Of a stretch of DNA of 64,000 nt, positions 24,904-33,284 are shown in pieces. The DNA is from Mycolicibacter terrae. Lineage in GTDB: Bacteria; Actinomycetota; Actinomycetes; Mycobacteriales; Mycobacteriaceae. Under the pieces are notes generated by a model that had not been told where the DNA came from, made no database searches, and worked only from the letters and a program-made list of their open reading frames with translations. Every line of letters begins with the position of its first letter. Positions within the stretch are counted from its first letter, which is position 1. The stretch lies in assembly GCF_010727125.1 (NCBI RefSeq), contig NZ_AP022564.1, positions 3,844,001-3,908,000 of the forward strand. Direction: 5' to 3'. Both the position numbers and the translations under genes were made by a program.

Positions 24904-25053
24904 TTAGGAGCCGCGCTTTCGCCACGGCCGATGTATCCGGCGCTGCAGGTAGCCCTCAACGGCGTGCGCCCAGGCGCCCGGCATCTTTGAAGAATCGGAT
25001 GCTTCGGCACGCTCGACGGATGGACCTACCCGTGCGACGCAACGTGTGATCAC
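24904..25053 (-). CDS. Small hypothetical basic protein (49 aa)
   Basis: A GTG at 25053 preceded by AGGAGG with 7-nt spacing opens a 49-codon frame ending in TAA at 24904. The predicted peptide starts MITRCVARVGPSVERA and ends YLQRRIHRPWRKRGS, so it is strongly basic at the C-terminus. It resembles no family I recognise. It lies 103 nt upstream of the first PPE gene on the same strand and could be the first gene of the PPE-SbtA block or a leader peptide. Support rests on the ribosome site and position only. Confidence 0.45.
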   Translation of the reverse strand: MITRCVARVGPSVERAEASDSSKMPGAWAHAVEGYLQRRIHRPWRKRGS

Positions 25054-25420
25054 GGCGTAACCTCCTGGAAATACGGGTCTTTCACGCCATCGTCGAGCTG
25101 TCCGCCGATTGACGAACCCTCAAACTAGGGGCGATTTCCGGGGATTTGCTGTGGAAGAACTGGAAGGTGAATATCGAAAGTCCCTGTTGGACAAACTGAG
25201 TGATGCCGGTCACGCACTGCGACTGTCGTACGGTTGCAGCCGCAGTATCATCGATAGCGTTGTGCTCCAACAACATTCGCATGAGAAGCTTTTACGAACG
25301 TCTGCTGTATTAATTCAGTGCGACACCGATCGCGATGCCCTACGTAGTGACGAGCCTCGCACTCGATACCACGTTATACGAGATAAATTCTCGCGCAACA
25401 CATCCCGAAGCGCAGGCCGG
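25054..25420. other. Gene-free upstream region of PPE block
   Basis: This region of lower GC content has no credible gene. A long plus-strand frame crosses it, but it is the shadow of the methyltransferase and TrkA genes further on. It probably holds the promoter of the 24904-20623 block and the 3' end of the methyltransferase transcript. Confidence 0.5.
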
Positions 25421-26335
25421 CTAGCTCCGGGTGGCCGCGACGTAGCGGATCGCAGCCGGGGCCCCATCGAGCTCACGATCGGTCAGCCGGGGCAGCCGGG
25501 CGGCGGCGAACAGGTCAGCGATCCCGGAGTCGACCGTCATCCAGCCGCTTTCGGTCAGGTGCCGCACCACGTCGGTGTGCTCTCCGGAATAGAACGGTCC
25601 GGGCCCGGTCAGGCTCAGGCCGCGCCGGCGCCAGCGCTCGACGAGGGATTCGTGATGCACCGCCTGCGGCCTGCTCGGTGGCACCGCGTGGTCCGCGGCG
25701 AGCCGACTGCCCGGGGCGCTGAGCGCGCTGACACCGTCGAGCAGGCGGTTCTGCGCATCCGAGGGCACGTACCAGACCAGCAGGCCTTCGATGACCCATG
25801 CCGTGGGGGCGGCCACGTCGAAACCCACCCGCCGCAGCGCTGCCGGCCAGTCGCCCCGCAGGTCAACTCCGACCGCACGGCGGTTGACACTCGGCGCGCT
25901 GCCCCAGGCCCGCATGGTGGTGGCCTTGAAGTCGACCACCGGCGGATGGTCCACCTCGTAGACGATGGTCTCGGCCGGCCACCACAACCGGTAGGCGCGG
26001 GTGTCCAGCCCCGACCCCAGGATCACCGCCTGGCGGATCCCGCCGCGAGCGGCGTCGGTGAAGAACGCGTCGAAGAACTTGGTGCGGGCCGCGGAGAACT
26101 CGGCCAGCCGCGGAAACCCGCCGTCCTTGCCCAGCCGACTGATGTCCAGCTCGCCGTCGGCTACCCGAATGCAGAAATCCAGCCCCACCTTGTGCACCAG
26201 CGGCGCAGCGAAGGGGTCGTTGATCAGGCCGCGAGACGTCGCCGCGGCTCGCGCCGCGGCCAGCACGGTCGCGATGACGCCGGCACCGGTGGCCAGGCTC
26301 CCGGTGTCATCCGGGGAGGCGGGCGCCGTGCTCAT
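25421..26335 (-). CDS. SAM-dependent methyltransferase, mycobacterial TIGR00027 type
   Basis: This 304-residue protein belongs to the expanded mycobacterial family of putative S-adenosylmethionine methyltransferases related to leucine carboxyl methyltransferase. The SAM-binding motif I is VILGSGLDTRAYRL, followed by VYEVDHPPVVDFK, and the acceptor-side motif is VIEGLLVWYV. FPRLAEFSAARTKFFDAFF precedes it as usual. Substrate is unknown. The ATG at 26335 (MSTAPASPDDTGS) is selected; an upstream GTG is possible. It follows trkA by 26 nt on the same strand. Confidence 0.88.
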   Translation of the reverse strand: MSTAPASPDDTGSLATGAGVIATVLAAARAAATSRGLINDPFAAPLVHKVGLDFCIRVADGELDISRLGKDGGFPRLAEFSAARTKFFDAFFTDAARGGIRQAVILGSGLDTRAYRLWWPAETIVYEVDHPPVVDFKATTMRAWGSAPSVNRRAVGVDLRGDWPAALRRVGFDVAAPTAWVIEGLLVWYVPSDAQNRLLDGVSALSAPGSRLAADHAVPPSRPQAVHHESLVERWRRRGLSLTGPGPFYSGEHTDVVRHLTESGWMTVDSGIADLFAAARLPRLTDRELDGAPAAIRYVAATRS

Positions 26336-26361
26336 GGGTGTCCACCGTGGCGGCACGACGG

Positions 26362-27042
26362 TCAGTGCACCCTTCTGCCGGCCGGCACCCCGTGCACGAC
26401 CGCCCGGACCCGATCCTCCGTCCCGCTCGCCGCGGCGAACAGCATCTCGTCGCCGGCCCGCAGCGTATCTGCCGCCCGCGGCAGGATGACCGCGTCGCCG
26501 CGCAGCACCGCGACCAGGGCGGCGCCCTCGGGCAGCGCGATGTCGCAGACCTTGCGGCCGATCAGCGGGTTGTCGTCGGGCAGCGTCAGCTTCGTCAGGC
26601 TCGCCTGGCCGCGCCGCAAGCCCATCAGGGGCACCAGGTGGCCGACGTCGATGGCGCCCTCCACCGCGGCGACCATCGCTCGCGGGGTGGAGACCGCCAC
26701 ATCGATACCCCATTCCTCGGTGAACAGCGGCTCGTTGCGCGCGTTGTTGACCCGCGCGACCACCCGGGCCACCCCGAACTCGGCCTTGGCCAGCAGCGCG
26801 GTGGCCAGGTTGGCCTTGTCATCACCGGTGGCCGCGATCACCACATCACAGATCTCGATGCCGCATTCCTGTAGCGCGGACAGCTCGCAGGAGTCGGCGA
26901 GCAGCCACTCGGCCTCAGGGACGGAGTGCGGCTCGTAATGCGCCGGATTGCGCTCGATGAGCAGCACCCGGTGACCGTCGCCGATCAGTTCCCGGGCCAC
27001 GGATCGCCCGACCGCGCCGGCACCGGCGATTCCGATGCGCAT
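26362..27042 (-). CDS. TrkA-family NAD-binding potassium regulator
   Basis: This 226-residue protein has an N-terminal RCK_N Rossmann domain (GIAGAGAVGRSVARELI, IERNP, ATGDDKANLATALLAK, VVARVNN) and a C-terminal RCK_C domain (from about residue 140: LPDDNPLIGRKVCDIALPEG, GDEMLFAA). Such proteins gate Trk/Ktr-type K+ channels or antiporters in response to NAD(H). The ATG at 27042 has GGGGAG upstream. It is divergent from a CPA1 antiporter that carries its own RCK_C domain, which makes a joint K+/pH function likely. Confidence 0.92.
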   Translation of the reverse strand: MRIGIAGAGAVGRSVARELIGDGHRVLLIERNPAHYEPHSVPEAEWLLADSCELSALQECGIEICDVVIAATGDDKANLATALLAKAEFGVARVVARVNNARNEPLFTEEWGIDVAVSTPRAMVAAVEGAIDVGHLVPLMGLRRGQASLTKLTLPDDNPLIGRKVCDIALPEGAALVAVLRGDAVILPRAADTLRAGDEMLFAAASGTEDRVRAVVHGVPAGRRVH

Positions 27043-27198
27043 GATCGCTCCCCTCGTCCCCGGGCTGCCCCGGCCGCTCCGGGCGTAACACGGTTGTGAC
27101 AGCGCTACTGATTTACTGACAGATAACACGAACCCGCTGACTTTGAGCGAATCACACGAGTGGGTTCGACCGCCACCGCCGGCCCGAATGGGGATCAG

Positions 27199-28695
27199 AT
27201 GAGCCTGGAACAGCTGTACCTGGCTTTGCTGATCGGGGGCTCGGTACTGCTGGCCAGCATCATCGCCACCCGGGCGGCAGATCGGGTCGGTCTGCCCAGC
27301 CTGCTGCTGTTCCTGCTGGTCGGGGTGGCGATCGGCAACGACGGGCTGGGCCTGGACTTCTCCGACGTACAACTGGCCAGTGACCTGGGCACCACGGCGC
27401 TGGCGGTGATCCTGGTCGAAGGCGGTTTGACGACGCGCTTTTCGAACATCCGCACGCTGCTCGCGCCCGCGGCGGTGTTGGCCACCGTCGGCGTGGTGGT
27501 CAGCATGGCGGTGATCGCGGTGGCCGCACACCTGCTGCTGGGCATCAGCTGGCAGCTGGCCTTCCTGCTGGGCGCGATCATCTCGCCCACCGACGCCGCC
27601 GCGGTGTTCTCCATCCTGCGCGTGCTGCCGCTGCCGCGGCGGGTGGCGGGTCTACTGGAGGCCGAGTCCGGCTTCAACGACGCGCCCGCGGCGATCATGG
27701 TGCTGATGCTGAGCACCACGCCGCTGACGATCGCACCGGTGCACGCGATCGGCGACGTGGTCTTCGAGCTGGTGATCGGGTCGGCGATCGGATTGGTCGC
27801 CGGGTTGCTCGGGGCGATGATGCTGCGTCGCGCCGCACTGCCGGCGTCCGGCCTGTATCCGCTGGCGACGTTCGGGCTGGGCATGGTGGCGTTCGCCGCG
27901 GCCGCCTCGGTGCACGCCAGCGGCTTCATCGCCGCCTACCTGTCCGGGGTGGTGCTGGCGAACTCCGGGCTGCCGCACCGCGCGGCCATCCGCTCGTTCG
28001 CCGAGGGGCTGGGCTGGCTGGCGCAGATCGGTTTGTTCGTGCTGCTCGGACTGCTGGTGAGCCCGAGTCAGCTGTCCGGGGAGCTGGTGCCGGCGCTGCT
28101 GATCGGGGCGGTGCTGCTGCTGCTGAGTCGTCCGCTGTCGGTGGTGGCCTCGCTGATCTGGTTCAGGGTGCCGTGGCGTGAGCAGATCTTCCTGTCCTGG
28201 GCCGGCCTGCGCGGCGCGGTTCCGATCGTGCTCGCCACCTTTCCGATCGTCGAGGGAGTGCCGGACAGCTATCGACTGCTCAACATCGTGTTCATCCTGG
28301 TGGTGGTCTACACGGTGGTGCAGGGCCCCAGCCTGGGCATGGTCGCCCACTGGCTGGGGCTGATCCGACGCGATAGCACCCGTGAGATCCAGGTCGAGGC
28401 GGCGCCGCTGGATGTGTTGGAAGCCGAGCTGTTGACGATGACGGTGCAGCCGGAATCGAAGCTGCACAACGTCTCGCTGCTGGAGCTTCGGCTGCCTGAT
28501 CCGAGCGTCATCACCCTGATCATCCGCAAGGGCGACACGTTCGTCCCGCAGCCCGACACCCGGATCGCCGTGGGCGACGAGCTGCTGATCGTCACCACCA
28601 GCAAGACCCGCGCCTCGGCGGAAAGCCGGCTGCGGGCGGTCAGCCGGCGCGGCAAACTGGCCCACTGGTTCGACGAGTACGGCGACTCGGAGTAA
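27199..28695 (+). CDS. K+(Na+)/H+ antiporter, CPA1 NhaP2/CvrA type
   Basis: This 498-residue protein has about 12 membrane segments over residues 1-390 and a cytoplasmic RCK_C-like domain at the C-terminus (LLELRLPDPSVITLIIRKGD, GDELLIVTTS). The ion-site motifs SPTDAAAVFS and AESGFNDAPAA (ND pair) are present. It exports cations in exchange for protons and may be regulated through the RCK domain. The ATG at 27199 is preferred because it begins MSLEQLYLALLIGG directly before the first helix; a GTG at 27160 is the alternative. It is divergent from trkA across 156 nt. Confidence 0.9.
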   Translation: MSLEQLYLALLIGGSVLLASIIATRAADRVGLPSLLLFLLVGVAIGNDGLGLDFSDVQLASDLGTTALAVILVEGGLTTRFSNIRTLLAPAAVLATVGVVVSMAVIAVAAHLLLGISWQLAFLLGAIISPTDAAAVFSILRVLPLPRRVAGLLEAESGFNDAPAAIMVLMLSTTPLTIAPVHAIGDVVFELVIGSAIGLVAGLLGAMMLRRAALPASGLYPLATFGLGMVAFAAAASVHASGFIAAYLSGVVLANSGLPHRAAIRSFAEGLGWLAQIGLFVLLGLLVSPSQLSGELVPALLIGAVLLLLSRPLSVVASLIWFRVPWREQIFLSWAGLRGAVPIVLATFPIVEGVPDSYRLLNIVFILVVVYTVVQGPSLGMVAHWLGLIRRDSTREIQVEAAPLDVLEAELLTMTVQPESKLHNVSLLELRLPDPSVITLIIRKGDTFVPQPDTRIAVGDELLIVTTSKTRASAESRLRAVSRRGKLAHWFDEYGDSE

Positions 28696-28705
28696 CCCCC
28701 CCCCC

Positions 28706-28766
28706 GTTGACTCTGCGCGTACCAGGCGAAAGTGCGAGTGCGGTGTCTGGTGAGCGCAGGGTCAAC
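28706..28766. terminator. Bidirectional inverted-repeat terminator
   Basis: GTTGACTCTGCGC (28706-28718) pairs with GCGCAGGGTCAAC (28754-28766) with one mismatch, and ACCAG/CTGGT continue the stem inside. The right arm contains the TGA stop of the minus-strand phosphodiesterase. A run of ten C (28696-28705) lies between the antiporter stop and the stem. Confidence 0.65.
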
Positions 28767-29877
28767 GCAGAAGAATGAGTGGAATGTCCACCTCCGCCGG
28801 GGTGAGACCGCCGTGGAAGCCCACCAGCTGCGCCGTCTGCGGCGGTTCGTGATCGGTCGCCAGGATCGCCGTGTCGCCGCCACAGGTCACCACGACGTCG
28901 CCGATGCGGGCCAGGTGCTCCTCGCGCACCGGCCCGAAAACGCCTGCGGCGACGGCCTGTTCGCGGGTTTGCACCAGGGCCCGACCGGCGAGCAGCTCCG
29001 TCCAGGCGGCCAGCACGTCTGCCGTCGCGCCCGGTTCGGTGTGCAGGTAGCGCACCCGCGGCTCGCCCGCGACCACCCGGATTCCCGCGCGCAGCCGCGG
29101 GTCGGCGTCCAGGTCGATGCGCGCCTCGTCGGGCACGTTGAGCCCGCCGTGGTCGGCGGTGACCACCAGCGCGGCATCCCCCGGTAGGTGCTCGAGGACA
29201 TGCCGCAGCAGCGCATCGACCTTGGCCGCGGCGGTGTGCCAGTGCGGTGAGCCGATGCCCGAGACGTGCGCCGCGTGGTCCAGCGCCGCGGTGTAGCCGT
29301 AGACCAGACCGGGTGCGGCCGCCACCTCCGCGGCGAGCCGAGCGGCATAGTGTTCGCCCTTGGCGGTCGGGCGAAACTCCGCGCCCCGGTAGGCGGCCTC
29401 GGTCAGCCCGCTGCCGATGAACATCTCCGGCAGCACCGCGCGGGCGCTGATGCCCGCGTCGCGGAGTCGTTCGAACCAGGTCGGCACCGGCTGCCAGGCT
29501 CGCGGCGGCGGGTCGTCTGCCCAGAAGATGTGGGTCAGCACGGAAGCGGTTCCGGGCACGTTGACGGTGAAGCCCAAAACGCCGTGCTCTCCCGGCAACG
29601 CGCCGGTGCCCAGCGAGACCAGGCTGGTCGGCGTGGTCGACGGGAAGGTGCAGGCCAGCTCGGTCAGCTGCCCCGTGGTGCCGGCCAGCACCGAGGCCAG
29701 CAGCGGGGCGTCGGGGGCCAGCTGCGGCAACAGGTGATAACCCAGCCCGTCGACCAAGACCACCGCCAGGCGCCGCACGTCGCCGAGGCGCTCTACCAGG
29801 CCGAGTACGTCGGTCGCGCCCGGAACTCCGAGCGCCGCGGCCGCGGACGGCAGGATGTCGCAGATCGAACCGGGCAC
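28762..29877 (-). CDS. Nucleotide pyrophosphatase/phosphodiesterase (alkaline phosphatase superfamily)
   Basis: This 371-residue protein has the type I phosphodiesterase/nucleotide pyrophosphatase fold. VVLVDGLGY holds the first metal Asp, FPSTTPTSLVSLGTG the nucleophilic Thr, and YTAALDHAAHVSG and VTADHGGLNV the Asp/His ligands of the two-metal site. HGGLTPAEVDIPLIL is the C-terminal ligand motif. It is predicted to hydrolyse phosphodiester or pyrophosphate bonds; the substrate is not known. No signal peptide is evident. The GTG at 29877 is the start. Confidence 0.88.
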   Translation of the reverse strand: MPGSICDILPSAAAALGVPGATDVLGLVERLGDVRRLAVVLVDGLGYHLLPQLAPDAPLLASVLAGTTGQLTELACTFPSTTPTSLVSLGTGALPGEHGVLGFTVNVPGTASVLTHIFWADDPPPRAWQPVPTWFERLRDAGISARAVLPEMFIGSGLTEAAYRGAEFRPTAKGEHYAARLAAEVAAAPGLVYGYTAALDHAAHVSGIGSPHWHTAAAKVDALLRHVLEHLPGDAALVVTADHGGLNVPDEARIDLDADPRLRAGIRVVAGEPRVRYLHTEPGATADVLAAWTELLAGRALVQTREQAVAAGVFGPVREEHLARIGDVVVTCGGDTAILATDHEPPQTAQLVGFHGGLTPAEVDIPLILLR

Positions 29878-29901
29878 CGGTTCAGCCTGCCACCCCCTCG
29901 A

Positions 29902-30477
29902 TTACGGCACTGCTGCCGGCTCGGGCGTCGGCGCCGTGGAGCCGTTGGTGGCGCCGGCGTTCGCCTTGGTCCGCGGCGCGCTGCTGCCCGAGTTACCCGA
30001 GCCTCCTGAGCCCCCTCCGCTGCCGCCGGAACCTCCGGAGCCGTTACCGGTGCTGGGGATGCTGAATTTGGGCAGGCTGGGCAGGCGTTCGGAACCCTCG
30101 CCCTCGGAGTTGTGTTCGGCGCCACCGGGAGTGGTGCCGGAGGGCGCACCGTAGCCGCCGTCGCCGGGGCTGTCGGGTGCGCCGTGGGCGGGGCTGTCGG
30201 GTGCGCCGTAGGCGGGATCGGCGTCGACGGATCCCGGCGTCTCGTGGAACAACTGGTCGAGCTGGCCCAGCGGGTCCTGAAGCACGCCGAGATCACCGAG
30301 GTCGCCCGGGTCGGCGGGGATCTCGCCCGGGCCCAGGTCGGCTCCGGCGGCCGCTGCGCCCAGGACGGTGTCGAGCAGGTCGTCGAAGTCGGCGTGCGCA
30401 GTCGGTGCGGCCAGCAGGCAGCAGCCCAGCGCCACAAACGCCGTGACTGCCCCTCGAACCGAACCGCGACCGCTCAT
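29902..30477 (-). CDS. Small Sec-exported protein with ADFDDLL motif
   Basis: This 191-residue protein has a signal peptide (residues 1-29, ending TAHA) followed directly by DFDDLLDTVLG. It therefore shares the signal-plus-ADFDDL module with the PGRS proteins and the aspartic proteases of the window. The middle is acidic (DPGDLGDLG, DPLGQLDQLF). The C-terminal third is a flexible Gly/Ser linker (GSGGSGGSGGGSGGSG) ending in TPEPAAVP. There is no catalytic domain. The ATG at 30477 is chosen because it places the signal peptide at the N-terminus. It ends 25 nt upstream of the phosphodiesterase start on the same strand. Function is unknown. Confidence 0.8.
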   Translation of the reverse strand: MSGRGSVRGAVTAFVALGCCLLAAPTAHADFDDLLDTVLGAAAAGADLGPGEIPADPGDLGDLGVLQDPLGQLDQLFHETPGSVDADPAYGAPDSPAHGAPDSPGDGGYGAPSGTTPGGAEHNSEGEGSERLPSLPKFSIPSTGNGSGGSGGSGGGSGGSGNSGSSAPRTKANAGATNGSTAPTPEPAAVP

Positions 30478-30863
30478 CTGCGAAACCCTTCCTAAACCGC
30501 GCCGAGCAATGGTCGGCTCGACGAAGACGAACCTAGCCGTTTCGCGCCGGATTACGCGAGCCGAAAAGGTGGGCGAATACAATGTTCAAGGGCCGTTCAT
30601 CTATCGTCATCCGTCACGTCACCATCGCCACGACGGCAGGTATTTTCCCAGGTGGGAGCGGCAAATGAGATGACCGTCACAATGGTTCACAGATTAAATC
30701 ACCGCGAATGATTCCATTACCCACATAAAAGCGCTCTCTGCTCACATCTGTTGTTGAAGTTCGGCATCGATCGACACAAAAAATCAGGCCGAGCATTAAA
30801 TGCCGCAACCGCCGGCCACCACGCCGGCGCGGCGAATCGCGCCCCGGCCGACGGCTCCGCCGT
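30478..30863. other. Gene-free divergent intergenic region
   Basis: About 390 nt between the divergent exported protein and fadD hold no credible gene. The stretch is AT-richer than its neighbours, especially 30680-30800 (TTAAATCACC, AAAAAATC). It likely holds the promoters and operators for both genes. No obvious long inverted repeat was seen. Confidence 0.5.
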
Positions 30864-30869
30864 TAGCGT
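30864..30869 (+). promoter_or_regulatory. -10 element for leaderless fadD
   Basis: TAGCGT lies 7 nt before the GTG at 30877 and supports that start over more upstream codons. Confidence 0.45.
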
Positions 30870-30876
30870 TCAGAAG

Positions 30877-32412
30877 GTGACCACAGCTCCTATCGACCTC
30901 GGCTCCTGGATCGCCCGGCGAGCGGCGGCAACTCCGAAGCTGCCGGCGATAACCTTCGGTGAGACCACCTGGACGTACCGGGATTTCTCGGACCGCATCG
31001 ACCGGCTGGCGGCCGAACTGGCCGCCGGTGGCATGCGCCGCGGCGACCGCGTCGGCTATGTCGGCCTCAACCACCCCGACTTTCTCGTCACACTGTTCGC
31101 CGCCGCCCGGATCGGCGCGGCATTCGTGCCGCTGAACTGGCGACTCACCGCCGACGAACTCTGCTACATCCTGGGCAACGCCGAGGTGCACACGCTGCTG
31201 GCCGACGCCGAGCGTGCCGCGGTGATCGACCCGGTGCGCGCCCAGGCCGGGTTGCAGCGCGCGATCGCCCTGACCCCGGTGCCCGGCTGGGAGGTGGCCG
31301 ACGAACTGCTCGCCCGCCGCGCCCCGCTGGCCGACCCGGTGTACGCCGAGCCCGACGACATCGCGGTGATCATGTACACCTCGGGCACCACCGGGCGGCC
31401 CAAGGGGGCCATGCTCACCCACGCAAACCTGTTCTGGAACAACATCAATGCGCTGTTGACGTTCGACACCAGCCAGCAGGACGTGTCGCTGGTCTGCGCG
31501 CCGCTGTTTCACATCGGCGGACTGAACGTCACCACGTTGCTGACGCTGCAGAAGGGCGGCCGGATCGTGCTGATGCCTGCCTTCGATCCGGCCGAAGCCC
31601 TCACGCTGATCGCCGAGCATCGGGTCACCACCATGTTCGGGGTACCGGCGATGTTCCTGTTCATGAGTCAGCGCCCGGAGTTCGCCGAATCCGACCTGTC
31701 CAGCGTGCGCAACTTCGTCTGCGGCGGCGCGCCGGTGCCCGAGGCGCTGATCCACCGCTACGGCGAGCGTGGCATCCCGTTCGCGCAGGGTTACGGGCTC
31801 ACCGAGACCGCGCCACTGGCGTTGGTACTGCGCACCGACGAGGTCGGCGTGAAGATCGGCGCCGCGGGCAATCAGGTGCTGCCGCTCTCGGATGTGCGAC
31901 TGGTCGACGCCAACAACGCTCCGGTGCCCGCCGGCGCGCGCGGCGAGATCTGTGTGCGCGGACCGCAGGTGATGGCCGGTTACTGGCGCAACCCCGAGGC
32001 CACCGCGGCGGTGATCGACTCCGAGGGGTGGTTTCACACCGGCGATATCGGTCAGGCCGACGACGAGGGCTACGTCTGGGTGATCGACCGGGTGAAGGAC
32101 ATGGTGATCTCCGGCGGCGAGAACGTCTACCCCGCCGAAGTCGAAGATGTGCTCTACGGGCATCCGGCCGTCGCCGAAGTCGCCGTGCTGGGCACCCCGC
32201 ACGAAAAGTGGGGCGAGGCGGTGACCGCGGTGGTGGCGCTGCGGCCGGGGACGACGCTGACGCTCGACGAGCTGCGCGAGTTCGCCCGGGACAAGCTTGC
32301 TGCGTTCAAATTGCCCATCCGGCTGGAGTTCATCGACGCGCTGCCTCGGACCCAGTCCGGAAAGGTCGTGAAATATCAGCTGCGCGAGGTTATTTCAGAT
32401 CCGGCACGATAA
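30877..32412 (+). CDS. Acyl-CoA synthetase (FadD family)
   Basis: This 511-residue ANL-superfamily enzyme activates a carboxylic acid with ATP and CoA. The P-loop is MYTSGTTGRPKGAML (about residue 167). A5-type GYGLTETAP, the WFHTGDIGQADDEGY motif, the hinge DRVKDMVISGGENVYPAEVE and the catalytic lysine region LPRTQSGKVVKYQLR are all present. The start GTG (VTTAPIDLGSW) matches the usual FadD N-terminus and has a -10 element 7 nt upstream. It heads a plus-strand block with an SDR and two acyl-CoA dehydrogenases, which suggests degradation of a fatty, dicarboxylic or steroid-derived acid. Confidence 0.93.
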   Translation: MTTAPIDLGSWIARRAAATPKLPAITFGETTWTYRDFSDRIDRLAAELAAGGMRRGDRVGYVGLNHPDFLVTLFAAARIGAAFVPLNWRLTADELCYILGNAEVHTLLADAERAAVIDPVRAQAGLQRAIALTPVPGWEVADELLARRAPLADPVYAEPDDIAVIMYTSGTTGRPKGAMLTHANLFWNNINALLTFDTSQQDVSLVCAPLFHIGGLNVTTLLTLQKGGRIVLMPAFDPAEALTLIAEHRVTTMFGVPAMFLFMSQRPEFAESDLSSVRNFVCGGAPVPEALIHRYGERGIPFAQGYGLTETAPLALVLRTDEVGVKIGAAGNQVLPLSDVRLVDANNAPVPAGARGEICVRGPQVMAGYWRNPEATAAVIDSEGWFHTGDIGQADDEGYVWVIDRVKDMVISGGENVYPAEVEDVLYGHPAVAEVAVLGTPHEKWGEAVTAVVALRPGTTLTLDELREFARDKLAAFKLPIRLEFIDALPRTQSGKVVKYQLREVISDPAR

Positions 32413-32545
32413 CTGAGATAGCAACAGGAATTTCGACGGCATTTGCAGCGACCGTCCAGCGAACTGCCAGCCTGTTCGGTTGGGCTGAATCCTGACCCGG
32501 CGGCGGGGCTACCCTGCTAAAAAATCCAGACAGGGGAGCCCGACT

Positions 32546-33280
32546 ATGACCGACAGAATCGCCGTGGTGACCGGTGCCGGCTCCGGGATCGGCCGAGCCG
32601 TCGCGCTGGGCTTCGCCGCGCAGGGCGATCGGGTGATCGCCGCCGACCTCGACGAATCGGCCGCGCAGGCCACCGCCGCGTCGGCCCCGGACCACATCAC
32701 CGCGCTGGGCGTCGACGTCGCCGATCGCACCCGGGTGGACGCGCTACGCGACGCGGTGCTCGCCGAGGCCGGCGCGCCCACCGTGCTGGTCAACGCCGCC
32801 GGCTGGGATCGCACCGCCCAATTCCTGGATGCCACACCAGAATTCGCCGAGAAGGTGGTGGCGATCAACTATCTGGGCCCGGTGCACATGTGTAGTGCGT
32901 TCCTGCCGGGCATGATCGAGTCCGGCGGTGGTGGCCGAGTGGTGAACCTGGCCAGTGACGCCGGGCGGGTGGGCAGCGCCGGGGAGAGCATCTACGCCGG
33001 CGCCAAGGGCGGGGTGATCGCACTGACCAAGTCACTGGCCCGGGAGATGGCCCGCCACCAGATCACCGTCAACTGCGTGTGTCCCGGCCCCACCGACACC
33101 CCGCTGTTCGCCGCCCAACCGGAGAAGCTGAAAGAGGCGCTGGTCAAAGCGATCCCGTTCCGGCGGCTGGCCCGTCCCGACGAGGTCGCCGCCCCGGTGC
33201 TGTTCTTCGCCTCTGCTGCCGCGTCGTTCATCACCGGACAGGTGATCAGTGTCAGCGGCGGCCTCACGATGGCAGGATGA
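32546..33280 (+). CDS. Short-chain dehydrogenase/reductase
   Basis: This 244-residue classical SDR has the cofactor motif TGAGSGIGRA (residues 10-19), an N-A-A-G strand (VNAAGWD), the catalytic Ser in NLASDAG and the YAGAKGG Tyr-x3-Lys. It resembles beta-hydroxyacyl-CoA dehydrogenases (AADLDESAAQ suggests NAD). The ATG at 32546 has AGGGGAG upstream. It is 133 nt after fadD and 4 nt before the acyl-CoA dehydrogenase start, so it probably acts in the same pathway. Confidence 0.9.
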   Translation: MTDRIAVVTGAGSGIGRAVALGFAAQGDRVIAADLDESAAQATAASAPDHITALGVDVADRTRVDALRDAVLAEAGAPTVLVNAAGWDRTAQFLDATPEFAEKVVAINYLGPVHMCSAFLPGMIESGGGGRVVNLASDAGRVGSAGESIYAGAKGGVIALTKSLAREMARHQITVNCVCPGPTDTPLFAAQPEKLKEALVKAIPFRRLARPDEVAAPVLFFASAAASFITGQVISVSGGLTMAG

Positions 33281-33284
33281 GCTG

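Noticed and set aside
25082..25282. 66-codon minus-strand frame in the gap upstream of the PPE block
   Set aside because: There is no ribosome site, the composition is not mycobacterial coding-like, and nothing recognisable is encoded.
25109..26938. 609-codon plus-strand frame
   Set aside because: It runs opposite the methyltransferase and TrkA genes, whose motifs are unmistakable, and its translation has no domain.
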